The position numbers were made by a program, and so were the translations under genes. From assembly GCA_903830425.1 (NCBI GenBank), contig CAIKTR010000167.1:1-38635 (forward strand): a DNA stretch of 38,635 bases, written 5' to 3'. Below are positions 1 through 8,540 of the stretch, one piece after another (positions within the stretch are counted from its first letter, which is position 1; every line of letters begins with the position of its first letter). The notes beneath the pieces are model-generated. The model was not told the DNA's origin, did not search any database, and saw only the letters and a program-made list of their open reading frames with translations. Source of the stretch: an uncultured Opitutia bacterium (GTDB taxonomy: Bacteria; Verrucomicrobiota; Verrucomicrobiia; Opitutales; Opitutaceae).

Positions 1-378
1 CTGGTGCAGGGCAACATCATCGGCGGCCACGACGGCACCCGCATCAACATCAAGGAGTGCTACCAGCTCGACGGGTTCGTCACCGGCATCATCCGCAAGG
101 TCACCTGGCTCCTCCACCCCGACCATCCGGAGCTGCCCGCCTTTTTCCGCCAGCTGCGCGACACGATCAACCAGCAGCCCGGGGACACGCGCATGGAGTT
201 CGCCTTCGTCTTTCCAGACCGGGCAGCCCCGGTCGCCGAGGCCAGCGGCGCGCTGGGCTGGAAGCTCACCGCCGCCGTCTTCCAGGAGTTCCGCGCCCAT
301 CCCGCCGTCGCCGGCGTGCAGCTGGAGAGCAAGCGCCTGGAGCTGAAGCAGGACCGCCGGTGGGGCAAGCGGGGGTGA
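1..378 (+). CDS. Hypothetical protein, C-terminal part (5' end outside window)
   Basis: The reading frame is open from the first base of the window and ends at a TGA at 376-378, so about 125 C-terminal residues are visible and the true start is probably upstream. A GTG at position 4 could be an internal valine. The visible part is hydrophilic with a mixed alpha/beta look, has no membrane segment, and ends in a basic tail (ELKQDRRWGKRG). Codon usage is the strong G/C third-position pattern of the real genes nearby. I do not recognise the family. The next gene starts about 100 bases downstream on the same strand, so co-transcription with the methyltransferase genes is possible but not shown. 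Confidence 0.6.
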   Translation: MVQGNIIGGHDGTRINIKECYQLDGFVTGIIRKVTWLLHPDHPELPAFFRQLRDTINQQPGDTRMEFAFVFPDRAAPVAEASGALGWKLTAAVFQEFRAHPAVAGVQLESKRLELKQDRRWGKRG

Positions 379-480
379 CCCCGGTCCACGGCGGGCCCCG
401 CGCGGGGCGCCGGGACCCCGACCCGGGGCGCCATTTCGGGGTTTGTGCTTCGGGCCCTTCGTGTGCTTGGTGGGGCCCAC

Positions 481-1638
481 ATGCCCGATCAAGCCACCCT
501 CAACCACGCCGCCCAGGTCCTCGCCGGCATCTCCGCGGACCAGCGCGCCGACACCGCGCTGCGCTTCTATTTCGAGGGCCGCCGCTACCTCCAGCCGCCG
601 GTGAAGCGCATCATCAGCCACACCGTGTTTGTCTACTTCCGCTGGCTGTCCTGGCTCGACCCCAAGGCCTCCCCGCAGAAGCGGCTGGAGCAGGCCGTGG
701 CGCTGCATGAGCGCTTCCTCGCCGACCCCAAGGCCATCAAGGCCGAAACCCTCGCCGTCCGCGCCGTGCCCGCCTGGCTCTGGACCGAGCTGGACTTGCC
801 CGACCCGGCGGGCGACGCCGCCGCCAAGGGCGACTACCTCCGCCAGCTGCAGCGCGATCCGGCCCTCTGGCTCCGCGCCCGGCCCGGCCGCGGCGCCGCG
901 CTCGCCAAGTCCCTCTTCGCCTGCACTCCCGCCGACCAGACGCCCGACGCGCTGCGCTTCACCGGCACCCAGGACCTCTTCAAGACCGAGCAGTTCAAGA
1001 CCGGCGAGTTCGAGATCCAGGACCTCGCCTCCCAGCTCGTCGGCCACGCCGCCGCCCCCCAGCCCGGCGAAACCTGGTGGGACGCCTGCGCCGGCGAGGG
1101 CGGCAAGACGCTCCACCTCGCGGACCTGATGCAGAACAAGGGGGTGGTCTGGGCCACGGACCGGAATGAGAAGCGGATCGACACGCTGAAGCGCCGGGCC
1201 GCCCGGGCGAAGCTCTTCAATTTCCGAACCGAGTTCTGGGACGGCGGCTCGCGCCTCCCGACCAAGGCCAAGTTCGACGGCATCCTGCTCGACGCCCCGT
1301 GCAGCGGCGTCGGCACCTGGCAGCGCAACCCGCACGCCCGCTGGACCACCACGCCGGACGACGTCCGCGAGCTGGCCGCCACCCAGCTCGCCCTGCTCCA
1401 CCAGGTCGCCGGCTCGCTCAAGCCCAAGGGCCGGCTGTTCTACGCGGTCTGCACCCTCACCCGGAGCGAGACCACGGCGGTCGCGGACGCCTTCGCCGCC
1501 GCGCACCCGGAGCTGGAGCCCCTGCCGCTGGCCATCGCCCCGGCCGGGGCGCCCGACCCCTCGCGCGTCACCCTCTGGCCGCAGGCGATCAACGCCAACG
1601 GGATGTTCATCGCCGGCTGGCGGCGGAAATCCGCCTAG
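481..1638 (+). CDS. RsmB/NOP2-family RNA (cytosine-5) methyltransferase
   Basis: SAM-dependent m5C RNA methyltransferase, probably acting on rRNA in the cytoplasm. The 385-residue product has an N-terminal helical region (about 1-170) and a C-terminal Rossmann catalytic domain. The SAM-binding motif I is DACAGEGGKT at about 201-210. Motif IV is DAPCSGVGTW with Cys274, and motif VI is YAVCTLT with Cys324. This two-cysteine arrangement is diagnostic of the RCMT family, in which the TC cysteine attacks C6 of cytosine and the PC cysteine helps release product. A GTG at 445 is an alternative start, but the ATG at 481 (MPDQATLNHA) gives a normal N-terminus. Whether the target is 16S C967 (RsmB), C1407 (RsmF-like) or another site cannot be told. 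A second methyltransferase follows after about 50 bases. Confidence 0.88.
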   Translation: MPDQATLNHAAQVLAGISADQRADTALRFYFEGRRYLQPPVKRIISHTVFVYFRWLSWLDPKASPQKRLEQAVALHERFLADPKAIKAETLAVRAVPAWLWTELDLPDPAGDAAAKGDYLRQLQRDPALWLRARPGRGAALAKSLFACTPADQTPDALRFTGTQDLFKTEQFKTGEFEIQDLASQLVGHAAAPQPGETWWDACAGEGGKTLHLADLMQNKGVVWATDRNEKRIDTLKRRAARAKLFNFRTEFWDGGSRLPTKAKFDGILLDAPCSGVGTWQRNPHARWTTTPDDVRELAATQLALLHQVAGSLKPKGRLFYAVCTLTRSETTAVADAFAAAHPELEPLPLAIAPAGAPDPSRVTLWPQAINANGMFIAGWRRKSA

Positions 1639-1688
1639 GGCGGCGCGGCCGGCCTGAAGCCCCCTGCCCGCCGCGCCCGCGTCTCGCC

Positions 1689-2453
1689 GTGAGCAAAATC
1701 TCCCGCCAGGTCGTCCGCGACGACTTCAACGACCTGCTGGCCGTGATGCACTACACCCGCGCCGCCCACCGGCTCGGCCTGTGGGCCTCGGAGCGGATCC
1801 TGCTCGAGCGCTGGTTCCCGGACCCGCAGGCGCGGCTGCTGGAGGCGGGCTGCGGCGCCGGCCGGGTGGCGGTCGCGCTCTGGGAGCTGGGCTACCGGCA
1901 GCTGCACGCCTTTGATTTCGCCGCGGAGCTCCTCGCCCAGGCCGAGAGCCTCGCCCTCGAGCGCGACGCCCGGATCACGCTCTTTCCCGCCGATGCGACC
2001 GCCCTCGGCTCCTGCGCGGCCCTCCGGGGCCAGGTTTTCGACGGGGTGCTCTTCATGTTCAACGGGCTGATGCAGATTCCGCTGCGGCGGAACCGGCGGC
2101 GGGCGCTGCGCGGGCTGGCGGCGGTGTGCCGGCCGGGCGCGACGTTCCTGTTCACGACCCACGACCGCAACAGCTCGCCGACCGAGCAGGCCCTGTGGCG
2201 GCTCGAGGCCCGGCGCTGGGCGGAGGGCCGGCAGGACCCCCGGCTGCGGGAATACGGCGACCGCTATTTCACGGAGGAGGGCACGGGCCGGACCTTCATG
2301 CACCTGCCCGACCGGGCGGAGATCCTCGCGGACCTGGCCGCGACCGGCTGGACCCACGCGTTCGACACGATGCGCCGCGAGGTCGCGGCGGAGTCCCGCG
2401 CCGTGCGGGATTTCTCCGACGACTGCCGGTTCTGGGTGGCGCAGCGGGCCTGA
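1689..2453 (+). CDS. Class I SAM-dependent methyltransferase
   Basis: A 254-residue methyltransferase with a GTG start. The frame runs open far upstream, but translation before 1689 looks like out-of-frame GC-rich sequence overlapping the previous gene, so the GTG is preferred. SAM-binding motif I is LLEAGCGAGRVA at about residues 50-61. The acidic motif II is HAFDFA at about 73-78, and motif III is PADAT at about 100-104. The overall pattern (AGCGAGR, then a FDGVLFMFNGLMQI loop and a THDRNS segment) matches small-molecule methyltransferases of the Methyltransf_11/25 type rather than RNA methyltransferases. The substrate is not evident. It lies 50 bases after the RsmB-like gene and may share its transcript. 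The next gene converges from the other strand only 19 bases away. Confidence 0.75.
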   Translation: MSKISRQVVRDDFNDLLAVMHYTRAAHRLGLWASERILLERWFPDPQARLLEAGCGAGRVAVALWELGYRQLHAFDFAAELLAQAESLALERDARITLFPADATALGSCAALRGQVFDGVLFMFNGLMQIPLRRNRRRALRGLAAVCRPGATFLFTTHDRNSSPTEQALWRLEARRWAEGRQDPRLREYGDRYFTEEGTGRTFMHLPDRAEILADLAATGWTHAFDTMRREVAAESRAVRDFSDDCRFWVAQRA

Positions 2454-2472
2454 GCGCCGCGGCGGCGGACGA

Positions 2473-3264
2473 TCAGCTCCGGCTCCAGACGAGCGGGAAA
2501 TGCTTCCCCTCGAGCATCGCCCCGTCGGCGACCTCGACAAACGGCTTCATGCAGTGCGTGCCCGCCGCGACGTAGCGCGTCTCATCCGTCATGAAATGCA
2601 GCGCGATCGCCCGGCGCGGGCGGCCGCTGGTGTTGGCGTGCGAGCCGTGCCACGTGAGCGCGTGGTGGTAATGGACCTCGCCCTTTTTCACCGGGCAGGT
2701 GCGGACGGTGACGGGATGGCCGGCAAACTCCTTCGGCACGTCCGCGGCGAAATCCTTCCACGTGGCCAGGTACTTCATGTGGTCGCCCCAGAGGTGCGAG
2801 CCCGGGACCATGCTCATGCAGCCGTTGTCCACGTCGACATCGTCCAGCGCGACCCAGGCCGTGACCTCGGTCATCGGCGCGATGATCGGCCACAGGGGCG
2901 CGTCCTGGTGCCACATGTTCACGCCGCCGGTGGCCGCGGGCTTGTACTGGATCTGGTCATGCCAGATCCGCAGGGCGTTGGCGCCGGTGAGCTGGGCCAT
3001 TTCCTCGCCGATGACCGGCTGGCGCGTGAGCCGGGCAAAGGCGGGGCTGGCCTCCCAGATGTTCACGATCTGCCAGACCGGCGCCGCCTCGTTGCCGGTG
3101 AAATTGTGGCAGAGCACCGGCTGCGGGACGTCCGCGCGCCCGCGCTGGTCGATGACGCGCAGGGTCTCCGCGCGGAGTTCCTCGACGACCGCGTCGGAGA
3201 GCACTTTGGCCCCGCGGAGATAACCTTGGGATTTGAATTCGGCGATTTGGGCAGGGGTCAGCAT
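2473..3264 (-). CDS. Phytanoyl-CoA dioxygenase (PhyH) family protein
   Basis: Putative non-heme Fe(II)/2-oxoglutarate-dependent oxygenase, 263 residues, cytoplasmic (no signal peptide). The double-stranded beta-helix iron ligands are visible as WHQD (His119, Asp121) and TWHGSHANTS (His206). The 2-oxoglutarate-binding arginine is probably Arg218 in RPRRAIALHF. The segment DVDVDNGCMSMVPGSHLWG is the typical PhyH loop before the distal histidine. PhyH proteins hydroxylate a wide range of small molecules, and the substrate here is unknown. An AraC regulator lies 74 bases upstream on the same strand, so this oxygenase is plausibly its target or operon partner. It is one of three divergent PhyH paralogues in the window. 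Confidence 0.88.
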   Translation of the reverse strand: MLTPAQIAEFKSQGYLRGAKVLSDAVVEELRAETLRVIDQRGRADVPQPVLCHNFTGNEAAPVWQIVNIWEASPAFARLTRQPVIGEEMAQLTGANALRIWHDQIQYKPAATGGVNMWHQDAPLWPIIAPMTEVTAWVALDDVDVDNGCMSMVPGSHLWGDHMKYLATWKDFAADVPKEFAGHPVTVRTCPVKKGEVHYHHALTWHGSHANTSGRPRRAIALHFMTDETRYVAAGTHCMKPFVEVADGAMLEGKHFPLVWSRS

Positions 3265-3338
3265 GGGACGACCACATTGCCGCGCGGCCGGCCCCTGTCA
3301 TCCGCCGATCCATGGCCGCGGCGCGCAGCTGTTGGCTG

Positions 3339-4286
3339 TTATTCCTGCCCGCCCGCCAGCAAGGCGTCGCGATAGTGGGCCGGCGCCAGGCCGTCCACCC
3401 GCCGGAACACCTTGCTGAAGTGGCTCGTGTCCCGGAATCCCGTCCGCGCCGCCACCTCCTTCACCGCCAGGCGGCTGTCGGCCAGCAGCCGGCGCGCCTC
3501 CTCCACCCGCAGCCGGCGCAGGTAGTCCAGCGGCGGGTAGCCCGTGACCTCGCGGAAGAGCGCCTGCAGCCGGCTGGGGCTCAGCCCCGAGGCCCGTTCC
3601 AGCGCGGGATGGTCGATCCGCCGCGCCAGGTTTTCCGTCATGAACCGCACCACCGCCTGCACCCGCGCCTGGTCGCGCCCGGCCGTCTCGCCGGGCCGCG
3701 CCTGGCCGGGCTCCGCCAGCAGCGCCAGCAGGACGCCCGCGAGGTGCACGGTCGCCAGCGCCGGGCCCAGGACCTGGGCCGAGGCCTGGGCGACAATCAC
3801 GTCGTTCAGCGCGCGGGCCAGCCGGTGGCCGGAAAACAGCCGCCGCTGGGTCGCGATCCGCAGGCCATGGGTGAACAGCACCCGGTAGGGGCGGCGCCGC
3901 TCCAGCCCCTGAGCCGCCGGCGGCACGTCGGCCGCAAAGTCGAAGTGCACCGCCACGTGCTCGGACGGCGCGTCCTCCTCGGCGAAAAAGGCATGCGGGG
4001 CGAAGGGCGGGATGAACAGCAGGTCGTGCATCGCGTAGGGCCGGCGCACGCCGTCGAGCACCCACTCCCCGCGGCCCCGCACGATCAGGACCAGCTCGTG
4101 GTCGAAGATGATCCGCTCCGGAATCACGAGGGAGCCCGGGAGCCGGTGGGCGATGCGGACCACGGGTTGGAGCTGCCCGGGGCGGAGCCGGTGGACCCGG
4201 GGCCGGCCGAGCGGTCCGAACGGCGCCCGCCGCTCGACCTTGGGGCCAGGGGAAATCCGGGCCGCCGCCCGCGTCGCTGCACACAT
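3339..4286 (-). CDS. AraC-family transcriptional regulator
   Basis: A 315-residue regulator. The N-terminal half (about 40-140) has a cupin-like sensor pattern (FDHELVLIVRGRGEWVLDG, then DLLFIPPFAPHAFF), the usual small-ligand pocket of AraC proteins. The C-terminal 100 residues form the double helix-turn-helix: a first HTH around IDHPALERASGLSPSRLQAL and a second around KEVAARTGFRDTSHFSKVFR, ending in the canonical G..P..YR segment. The start is the ATG at 4284-4286, and the protein has no membrane segment. It is transcribed toward the adjacent PhyH oxygenase gene and divergently from the HemX/CcsA-like gene. The ligand is probably an organic substrate related to the oxygenase, which is inference only. 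Confidence 0.88.
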   Translation of the reverse strand: MCAATRAAARISPGPKVERRAPFGPLGRPRVHRLRPGQLQPVVRIAHRLPGSLVIPERIIFDHELVLIVRGRGEWVLDGVRRPYAMHDLLFIPPFAPHAFFAEEDAPSEHVAVHFDFAADVPPAAQGLERRRPYRVLFTHGLRIATQRRLFSGHRLARALNDVIVAQASAQVLGPALATVHLAGVLLALLAEPGQARPGETAGRDQARVQAVVRFMTENLARRIDHPALERASGLSPSRLQALFREVTGYPPLDYLRRLRVEEARRLLADSRLAVKEVAARTGFRDTSHFSKVFRRVDGLAPAHYRDALLAGGQE

Positions 4287-4414
4287 GGCGGCAGGCTGGC
4301 GGGTTCTGCCCTGAATTCAAGCCGCCGTCGCACCGGGGGGCCGGGCCCGCGGCCCGCGCCCAGGCGCGAGGCGAGACTTGCCCCGGCGGTTCCAACCCGT
4401 AGCGTGCTGCCTCC
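4287..4414. promoter_or_regulatory. Divergent intergenic region, AraC gene / ccsA-hemA
   Basis: 128 bases between the divergent starts of the AraC regulator and the HemX/CcsA-like gene must contain promoters for both directions. The sequence is GC-rich with one slightly AT-richer stretch (CTGAATTCAAG near 4312-4322). I see no convincing -35/-10 pair, operator repeat or hairpin. Confidence 0.4.
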
Positions 4415-5266
4415 ATGTTTGCCAGCCTGACAGATCGATCTTGGTTGTGGCTTGCCGCCGAGTGCTACCTCGCGGGCCTGCTGCTGGGCACCTATTTCGT
4501 GGTGCGGGGCGGCCGCCGGTCGGCGGGCTGGATCAACACGATCATCGCCGCCGGCTACCTGTTTCAGCTCGTCGGGCTCTCCCTGCGCGGCCGCGCCGTG
4601 GGCGGCTGCCCGCTCGGCAACACCTTCGAGATCTTCCAGTTCACCGCCTGGTCGGCGATCACGCTCTACTTCTTCGTCGGCGTCACCTTCCGCCTGAGCC
4701 TCCTCGGCTATTTCACGTCCTCCCTGGCGGCGGCCGTGACCCTGCTGTCGCTCTCGATCCCCGCGTGGGACGCCACCCGGCGGGCGCACATCTTCGGGGG
4801 CAACGCCTGGATCGAGCTGCACGCCGCCCTCGCGCTCTTCAGCTACGGCGTCTTCGCGCTCCTCGCGCTGACCTCCGGCATGTTCCTCCTGCGCCATTTC
4901 TCGCTCAAGTCCAAGCACCCCGGCGGCCCGTTCTCCTTCCTGCCCTCCATCCTCGACCTCGACCACATCAGCGTGCGGCTGCTGGTGGCCGGGGTGACGC
5001 TCATGACCACCTCGCTGGCGGTGGGCGCGGTCTACTGGCTCCGCGAGCCGGAGCGGGTGAACCTGACCAAGCTGCTGGTCACCGTCGCCATCTGGGCCGC
5101 CTACACCGCGGCGCTCGGCCTGCGCCTGCGCGGCCGCCTGCTGTCCAAGCGCTTTGCCTGGGTCGGGGTCGGCCTGTTTGCCGCCGCCCTGCTGTCCCTC
5201 TGGCCGATTGATGCCAGTCGCTACCCCCGCGAGGGGAACCCCCCCGCCCCGGCGGCGCCCCGATGA
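4415..5266 (+). CDS. CcsA/HemX-like cytochrome c assembly-family membrane protein
   Basis: A polytopic inner-membrane protein of 283 residues with about eight hydrophobic segments, matching the cytochrome c assembly (CcmC/CcsA/HemX) family. Recognisable features are the GNTFEIFQFTAWSA segment and a conserved His in WIELHAALALFSYGVFA, likely a heme-coordinating or structural residue. The tryptophan-rich heme-handling motif found in the second CcsA of this window (32675-34528) is absent, so this looks like the HemX branch. HemX-type proteins sit beside hemA in many bacteria and affect glutamyl-tRNA reductase levels or heme handling. Its stop overlaps the hemA start by four bases (ATGA), indicating translational coupling. 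The function is inferred from position and family. Confidence 0.8.
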   Translation: MFASLTDRSWLWLAAECYLAGLLLGTYFVVRGGRRSAGWINTIIAAGYLFQLVGLSLRGRAVGGCPLGNTFEIFQFTAWSAITLYFFVGVTFRLSLLGYFTSSLAAAVTLLSLSIPAWDATRRAHIFGGNAWIELHAALALFSYGVFALLALTSGMFLLRHFSLKSKHPGGPFSFLPSILDLDHISVRLLVAGVTLMTTSLAVGAVYWLREPERVNLTKLLVTVAIWAAYTAALGLRLRGRLLSKRFAWVGVGLFAAALLSLWPIDASRYPREGNPPAPAAPR

Positions 5267-6342
5267 GCGACCACAGCCTCTTTGTCCTCGGGGCGACCCA
5301 CCACACCGCGCCCCTGGCCGTGCGTGAGCGGCTGTCGCTCGGCGCCGAGGGGGCCGCGGCGCTGCGGGCCGAGCTGGCCGCCCTCCCGGGTCTGGAGGAG
5401 TTCACCCTGGTCAGCACCTGCAACCGCATCGAGTTCTACGGGGTCGCCGCGACGCCCGGGGTGGCGGCCGAGGTGCAGCAGGTCTTCTGCGACCGCCAGC
5501 AGTTCACCGCGGCGGAGTTCGAGCAGTTCCGCCTGAGCCTGTCCGGGCCCGGCGCGCTGCAGCACCTGCTGGAGGTGACGGCGGGGCTGGACTCGCAGAT
5601 GCTGGGGGAGACGGAGATCTTCGGCCAGGTGAAGGCGGCGTATGGCGCCGACCAGGCCCAGGGGCACACCGGGGCGGTGCTGAACCGGGTGTTCCAAAAG
5701 GCCTTCCAGGCGGCGAAGCACGTCCGCACGCACACCGCGATCACCGAGGGCCAGGTCAGCATCGCCAACGTCGCGGTCGAGCTGGCGGGGAACATTTTCG
5801 GCAGCCTCGCCCACACGCGCATCCTGCTGCTCGGCGCGGGGGACATCGGGGAAAAGACGGCCAAGGCCTTCCAGAGCCGCGGCGCGGCGGGGCTCTCCGT
5901 CGCCAGCCGGCGCCTCGAGCGCGCGATGGAGCTGGCCGACGCCCTCGGCGCCTTCGCGCTGCCCTTCTGGCTGATGCCGGTGAAGCTCGCCGACTTCGAT
6001 GTCGTGGTCTGCGCCACGTCGGCGCCGGAGGCCGTCGTCACGCTCGCCGCGGTCCAGGCCGCCATGGTCCGGCGCCCCGCCCGCCCGCTGTTTTTCATCG
6101 ACCTCGCCCTGCCCCGGGACGTGGACGCCGCGGTGGCCGAGCTGGAAAACGTGTTTGTCTACAATCTCGACGACCTGGCGAAGATCGCGGAGGAGAACCG
6201 CGCCGCGCGGGCCGCCGAGATCGGCAAGTGCCGGGCCCTGCTGACGGAGCGCGCCGCGGCGCTGTGGCGGCAAATCGAGCCCCGGCTGCAGGCCGGGGCG
6301 GGCGCCGACCCGGCGGGCGCCGGCGGCGGCGAGCCGGCGTAA
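5263..6342 (+). CDS. hemA: Glutamyl-tRNA reductase
   Basis: Catalyses NADPH-dependent reduction of glutamyl-tRNA(Glu) to glutamate-1-semialdehyde, the first committed step of C5-pathway tetrapyrrole synthesis. Diagnostic motifs are GATHHTAPLAVRE near the N-terminus and LVSTCNRIEFYG with catalytic Cys53. LDSQMLGETEIFGQVK is the glutamate/tRNA-recognition region, and LLLGAGDIGEKTA is the NADPH-binding Rossmann loop. The product is 359 residues, about 60 shorter than the E. coli enzyme. The missing part is in the C-terminal dimerisation helices, and a low-complexity Gly/Ala tail ends the protein. The gene overlaps the HemX/CcsA-like gene by four bases. It converges with lpxB 22 bases downstream. 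Confidence 0.93.
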   Translation: MSDHSLFVLGATHHTAPLAVRERLSLGAEGAAALRAELAALPGLEEFTLVSTCNRIEFYGVAATPGVAAEVQQVFCDRQQFTAAEFEQFRLSLSGPGALQHLLEVTAGLDSQMLGETEIFGQVKAAYGADQAQGHTGAVLNRVFQKAFQAAKHVRTHTAITEGQVSIANVAVELAGNIFGSLAHTRILLLGAGDIGEKTAKAFQSRGAAGLSVASRRLERAMELADALGAFALPFWLMPVKLADFDVVVCATSAPEAVVTLAAVQAAMVRRPARPLFFIDLALPRDVDAAVAELENVFVYNLDDLAKIAEENRAARAAEIGKCRALLTERAAALWRQIEPRLQAGAGADPAGAGGGEPA

Positions 6343-6364
6343 AGCCCCAGGGCGGGGCCGCACC

Positions 6365-7498
6365 CTACAGCTGGCGGGCCAGCCAGTCCGCGGCGGTGCC
6401 GCCGGTCGGCTGGCTCAGCAGCCCCCGCAGGCGCGACGCCTGCTCCGCCGTGCGCGCCCGCCGCGCCGGGTCGGACACGCTGGCGCGCAACTCCGCCGCC
6501 AGCGCCGCCGGGGTCGCCGCGCCCTGCAGGTACTCCGGATACATCGGTTCCCGCAGCAGCAGGTTCGCAATGCCCAGATACTCCACCTGCACCAGCATCC
6601 GGCCCAGCCGGTAGGTCAGCCAGGTCGTGCGATAGGCGATGGCGCCGGGGATGCCCGCCAGCGCACAGTGCATGGACATGGTGCCGGAGCTGGTCAGCAC
6701 CGCCGCGACCGCCACCGGCTGGCCGGTCGGCGCCAGCCGCACGTTCGCGGCCGGCCGGGCCGCCGCCAGCACCGCCCGGATCTCCTCGCTCGGGTAGAGC
6801 ACGACCGCGGAGCGCTCCCCGAAGGCCCGGAAGCCGGCCAGGAGCGGCGGGAAGATCCGCGCCACGGCCTGCTGGCGGCTGCCCGGCAGGAGGAGCACCG
6901 GCCCGGCCGGGTCGAAGCTCACCGGCGGGACGTACTCCCGGCCCACGAACGGGTGGCCGACAAACTCCACCGGCAGCGGGGTGTCGGCATAACAGGCGAC
7001 TTCAAACGGGAAGATGACCGCCAGCGCGTCGAGGTCGCGCGCCATGGTGAAGCGCCGCTGCGCCTTCCAGGCCCAGATCTGGGGGCTGATGTAGTAAAGC
7101 ACCTTGAGGCTCCCGCCGCCCTTGACCGAGAGGCCGCGCGCGCGCAGCGCCGCGGCGAGCCGCAGGTTGAACCCGGGGTAGTCCACCAGGCACACCACCC
7201 GCGGCCGGTGCGCCTCGATCCAGCGCAGCAGCGCGTGGAACAGCGCGCGGAAATAGGTGTAGCTTTTCAGCACCTCCACCAGGCCGACCACGGAAGACGC
7301 GGTCAGGTCGTGCAGCAGCTGCGCGCCCGCCGCCGCCAGCGCCGGGCCGCCCAGCGCCGCCACCACCAGCCCGGGCTGGCTCGCCCGCAGCTCCCGCACC
7401 ATCCGCGCCCCGTGCTCGTCCCCCGAGTGCTCGCCCGCCACGACCAGCAGGTCCACCCGGGCGCCGGCCGGCGGCGGCAACTGGAGCGGGGGCGTCAT
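6365..7498 (-). CDS. lpxB: Lipid-A-disaccharide synthase
   Basis: Condenses UDP-2,3-diacylglucosamine with lipid X to form the lipid A disaccharide at the inner face of the cytoplasmic membrane. The 377-residue product carries the LpxB signatures VVAGEHSGDEHGARMV (GExSGD), VDYPGFNLRLA, YYISPQIWAWK, IFPFE, FVGHPF and LLPGSR, and a C-terminal SGTMSMHCALAGIPGAIAYRT segment, consistent with the family's GT-B fold (GT19). The frame is open upstream, but the 57 residues before Met at 7498 are low-complexity Arg/Ser/Ala, so the ATG at 7496-7498 is the start. It follows a Gfo/Idh oxidoreductase gene after 58 bases on the same strand. The presence of lpxB shows an LPS-type outer membrane. Confidence 0.95.
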   Translation of the reverse strand: MTPPLQLPPPAGARVDLLVVAGEHSGDEHGARMVRELRASQPGLVVAALGGPALAAAGAQLLHDLTASSVVGLVEVLKSYTYFRALFHALLRWIEAHRPRVVCLVDYPGFNLRLAAALRARGLSVKGGGSLKVLYYISPQIWAWKAQRRFTMARDLDALAVIFPFEVACYADTPLPVEFVGHPFVGREYVPPVSFDPAGPVLLLPGSRQQAVARIFPPLLAGFRAFGERSAVVLYPSEEIRAVLAAARPAANVRLAPTGQPVAVAAVLTSSGTMSMHCALAGIPGAIAYRTTWLTYRLGRMLVQVEYLGIANLLLREPMYPEYLQGAATPAALAAELRASVSDPARRARTAEQASRLRGLLSQPTGGTAADWLARQL

Positions 7499-7556
7499 GC
7501 GCCGGCCGGGGTTGGCCCCGCGCCGCGCGGGGAGGAGAGCCGGGAAGGACGGCCGT

Positions 7557-8540
7557 TCATTTTTGTCCGGCGCGGATCTGCTCCGTGATGGTGATCGCCA
7601 CCTCGAGCGCGCTCTTGCCCAGCGCGCCGCCGACCTTGGGCTGCTGGGCCCGGGCGACGCTGTCCACAAAGTGCGCCAGCTCCAGCGCCAGCGGCTCGCC
7701 CTTCTCGATCGGGATCTCCTGCACCGGGATCGCGCTGAGGTCGCCGGCCTTCACCAGGCCGATCTTCATCTTCAGCCCGTAGGCGAGGATGTCGCGCTTC
7801 TTCAGGAGGTGCCCCGCCTGGTTCATGAAATCCAGCGAGAGATACGCGTCCGACTGGAAGATCCGGATTTCCCGCGCCTTCTTCGTGCTCAGGCGGCTGG
7901 CGCTGAGGTTCGCCACGCAGCCGTTCTGGAACTGGAGGCGGGCGTTGGCGATGTCCTCGCTCGGGGACAGGACCGACAGGCCGACGCTGTCGATCCGGAC
8001 GATCGGCGACTTCACCAGCTCGAGCACGATGCCGATGTCGTGGATCATCAGGTCGAGCACCACCCCGACCTCCGTGCCGCGCGGCTGGTAGGGCGCGAGC
8101 CGCTCGGTGGTGATGTAGCGCGGCTGGTCGATTTCCTTCTCGAGGAAGCTCATCACCGGGTTGAAGTGCTCGATATGCCCGACCTGCACGAGGCAGCCGT
8201 GCTGCCGGGCCGCAGCGAGGACCCGCTCAGCCTCGGCCAGCGACGCGCACAGCGGCTTCTCGATCAGCAGGTGGGTGTGCAACGCCAGCAGCGGCAGGGC
8301 GACCTGCGCGTGGCGGTCGGTCGGCACCACGACGGAGACGGCGTCACAGGCCGCGCCGAGCTCCTCCAGCGTGGCGAAGCGGCGGCACTGGAACTTCGCG
8401 CTGATCTCCTGCGCCCGGGCGTCGCTGGGCTCGTAGATCCCGACCAGCTCCGCCCCGGGCAGGGACGCGTAGATGCGCGCGTGATGCTGGCCGAGGGAGC
8501 CGACGCCGGCGACGCCGCAGCGGATGTTCGGGGATGCCAT
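7557..8540 (-). CDS. Gfo/Idh/MocA family NAD(P)-dependent oxidoreductase
   Basis: A 327-residue oxidoreductase. The N-terminal Rossmann fold shows GVAGVGSLGQHHA (about 9-21), and the family's EKP motif is at 94-96 (LLIEKPLCAS). A following GHIEHFNPV segment sits near the substrate site. The C-terminal alpha/beta domain carries DLMIHDIGIVLEL, with the conserved acidic/His pair typical of sugar dehydrogenases. The start is the ATG at 8538-8540; the open frame upstream is GC-rich noise. The position immediately upstream of lpxB suggests a nucleotide-sugar substrate in lipid A or LPS synthesis. GnnA, the UDP-GlcNAc 3-dehydrogenase that leads to 3-amino lipid A, belongs to this family, but no GnnB-like aminotransferase is adjacent. 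The exact reaction is not established. Confidence 0.85.
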   Translation of the reverse strand: MASPNIRCGVAGVGSLGQHHARIYASLPGAELVGIYEPSDARAQEISAKFQCRRFATLEELGAACDAVSVVVPTDRHAQVALPLLALHTHLLIEKPLCASLAEAERVLAAARQHGCLVQVGHIEHFNPVMSFLEKEIDQPRYITTERLAPYQPRGTEVGVVLDLMIHDIGIVLELVKSPIVRIDSVGLSVLSPSEDIANARLQFQNGCVANLSASRLSTKKAREIRIFQSDAYLSLDFMNQAGHLLKKRDILAYGLKMKIGLVKAGDLSAIPVQEIPIEKGEPLALELAHFVDSVARAQQPKVGGALGKSALEVAITITEQIRAGQK

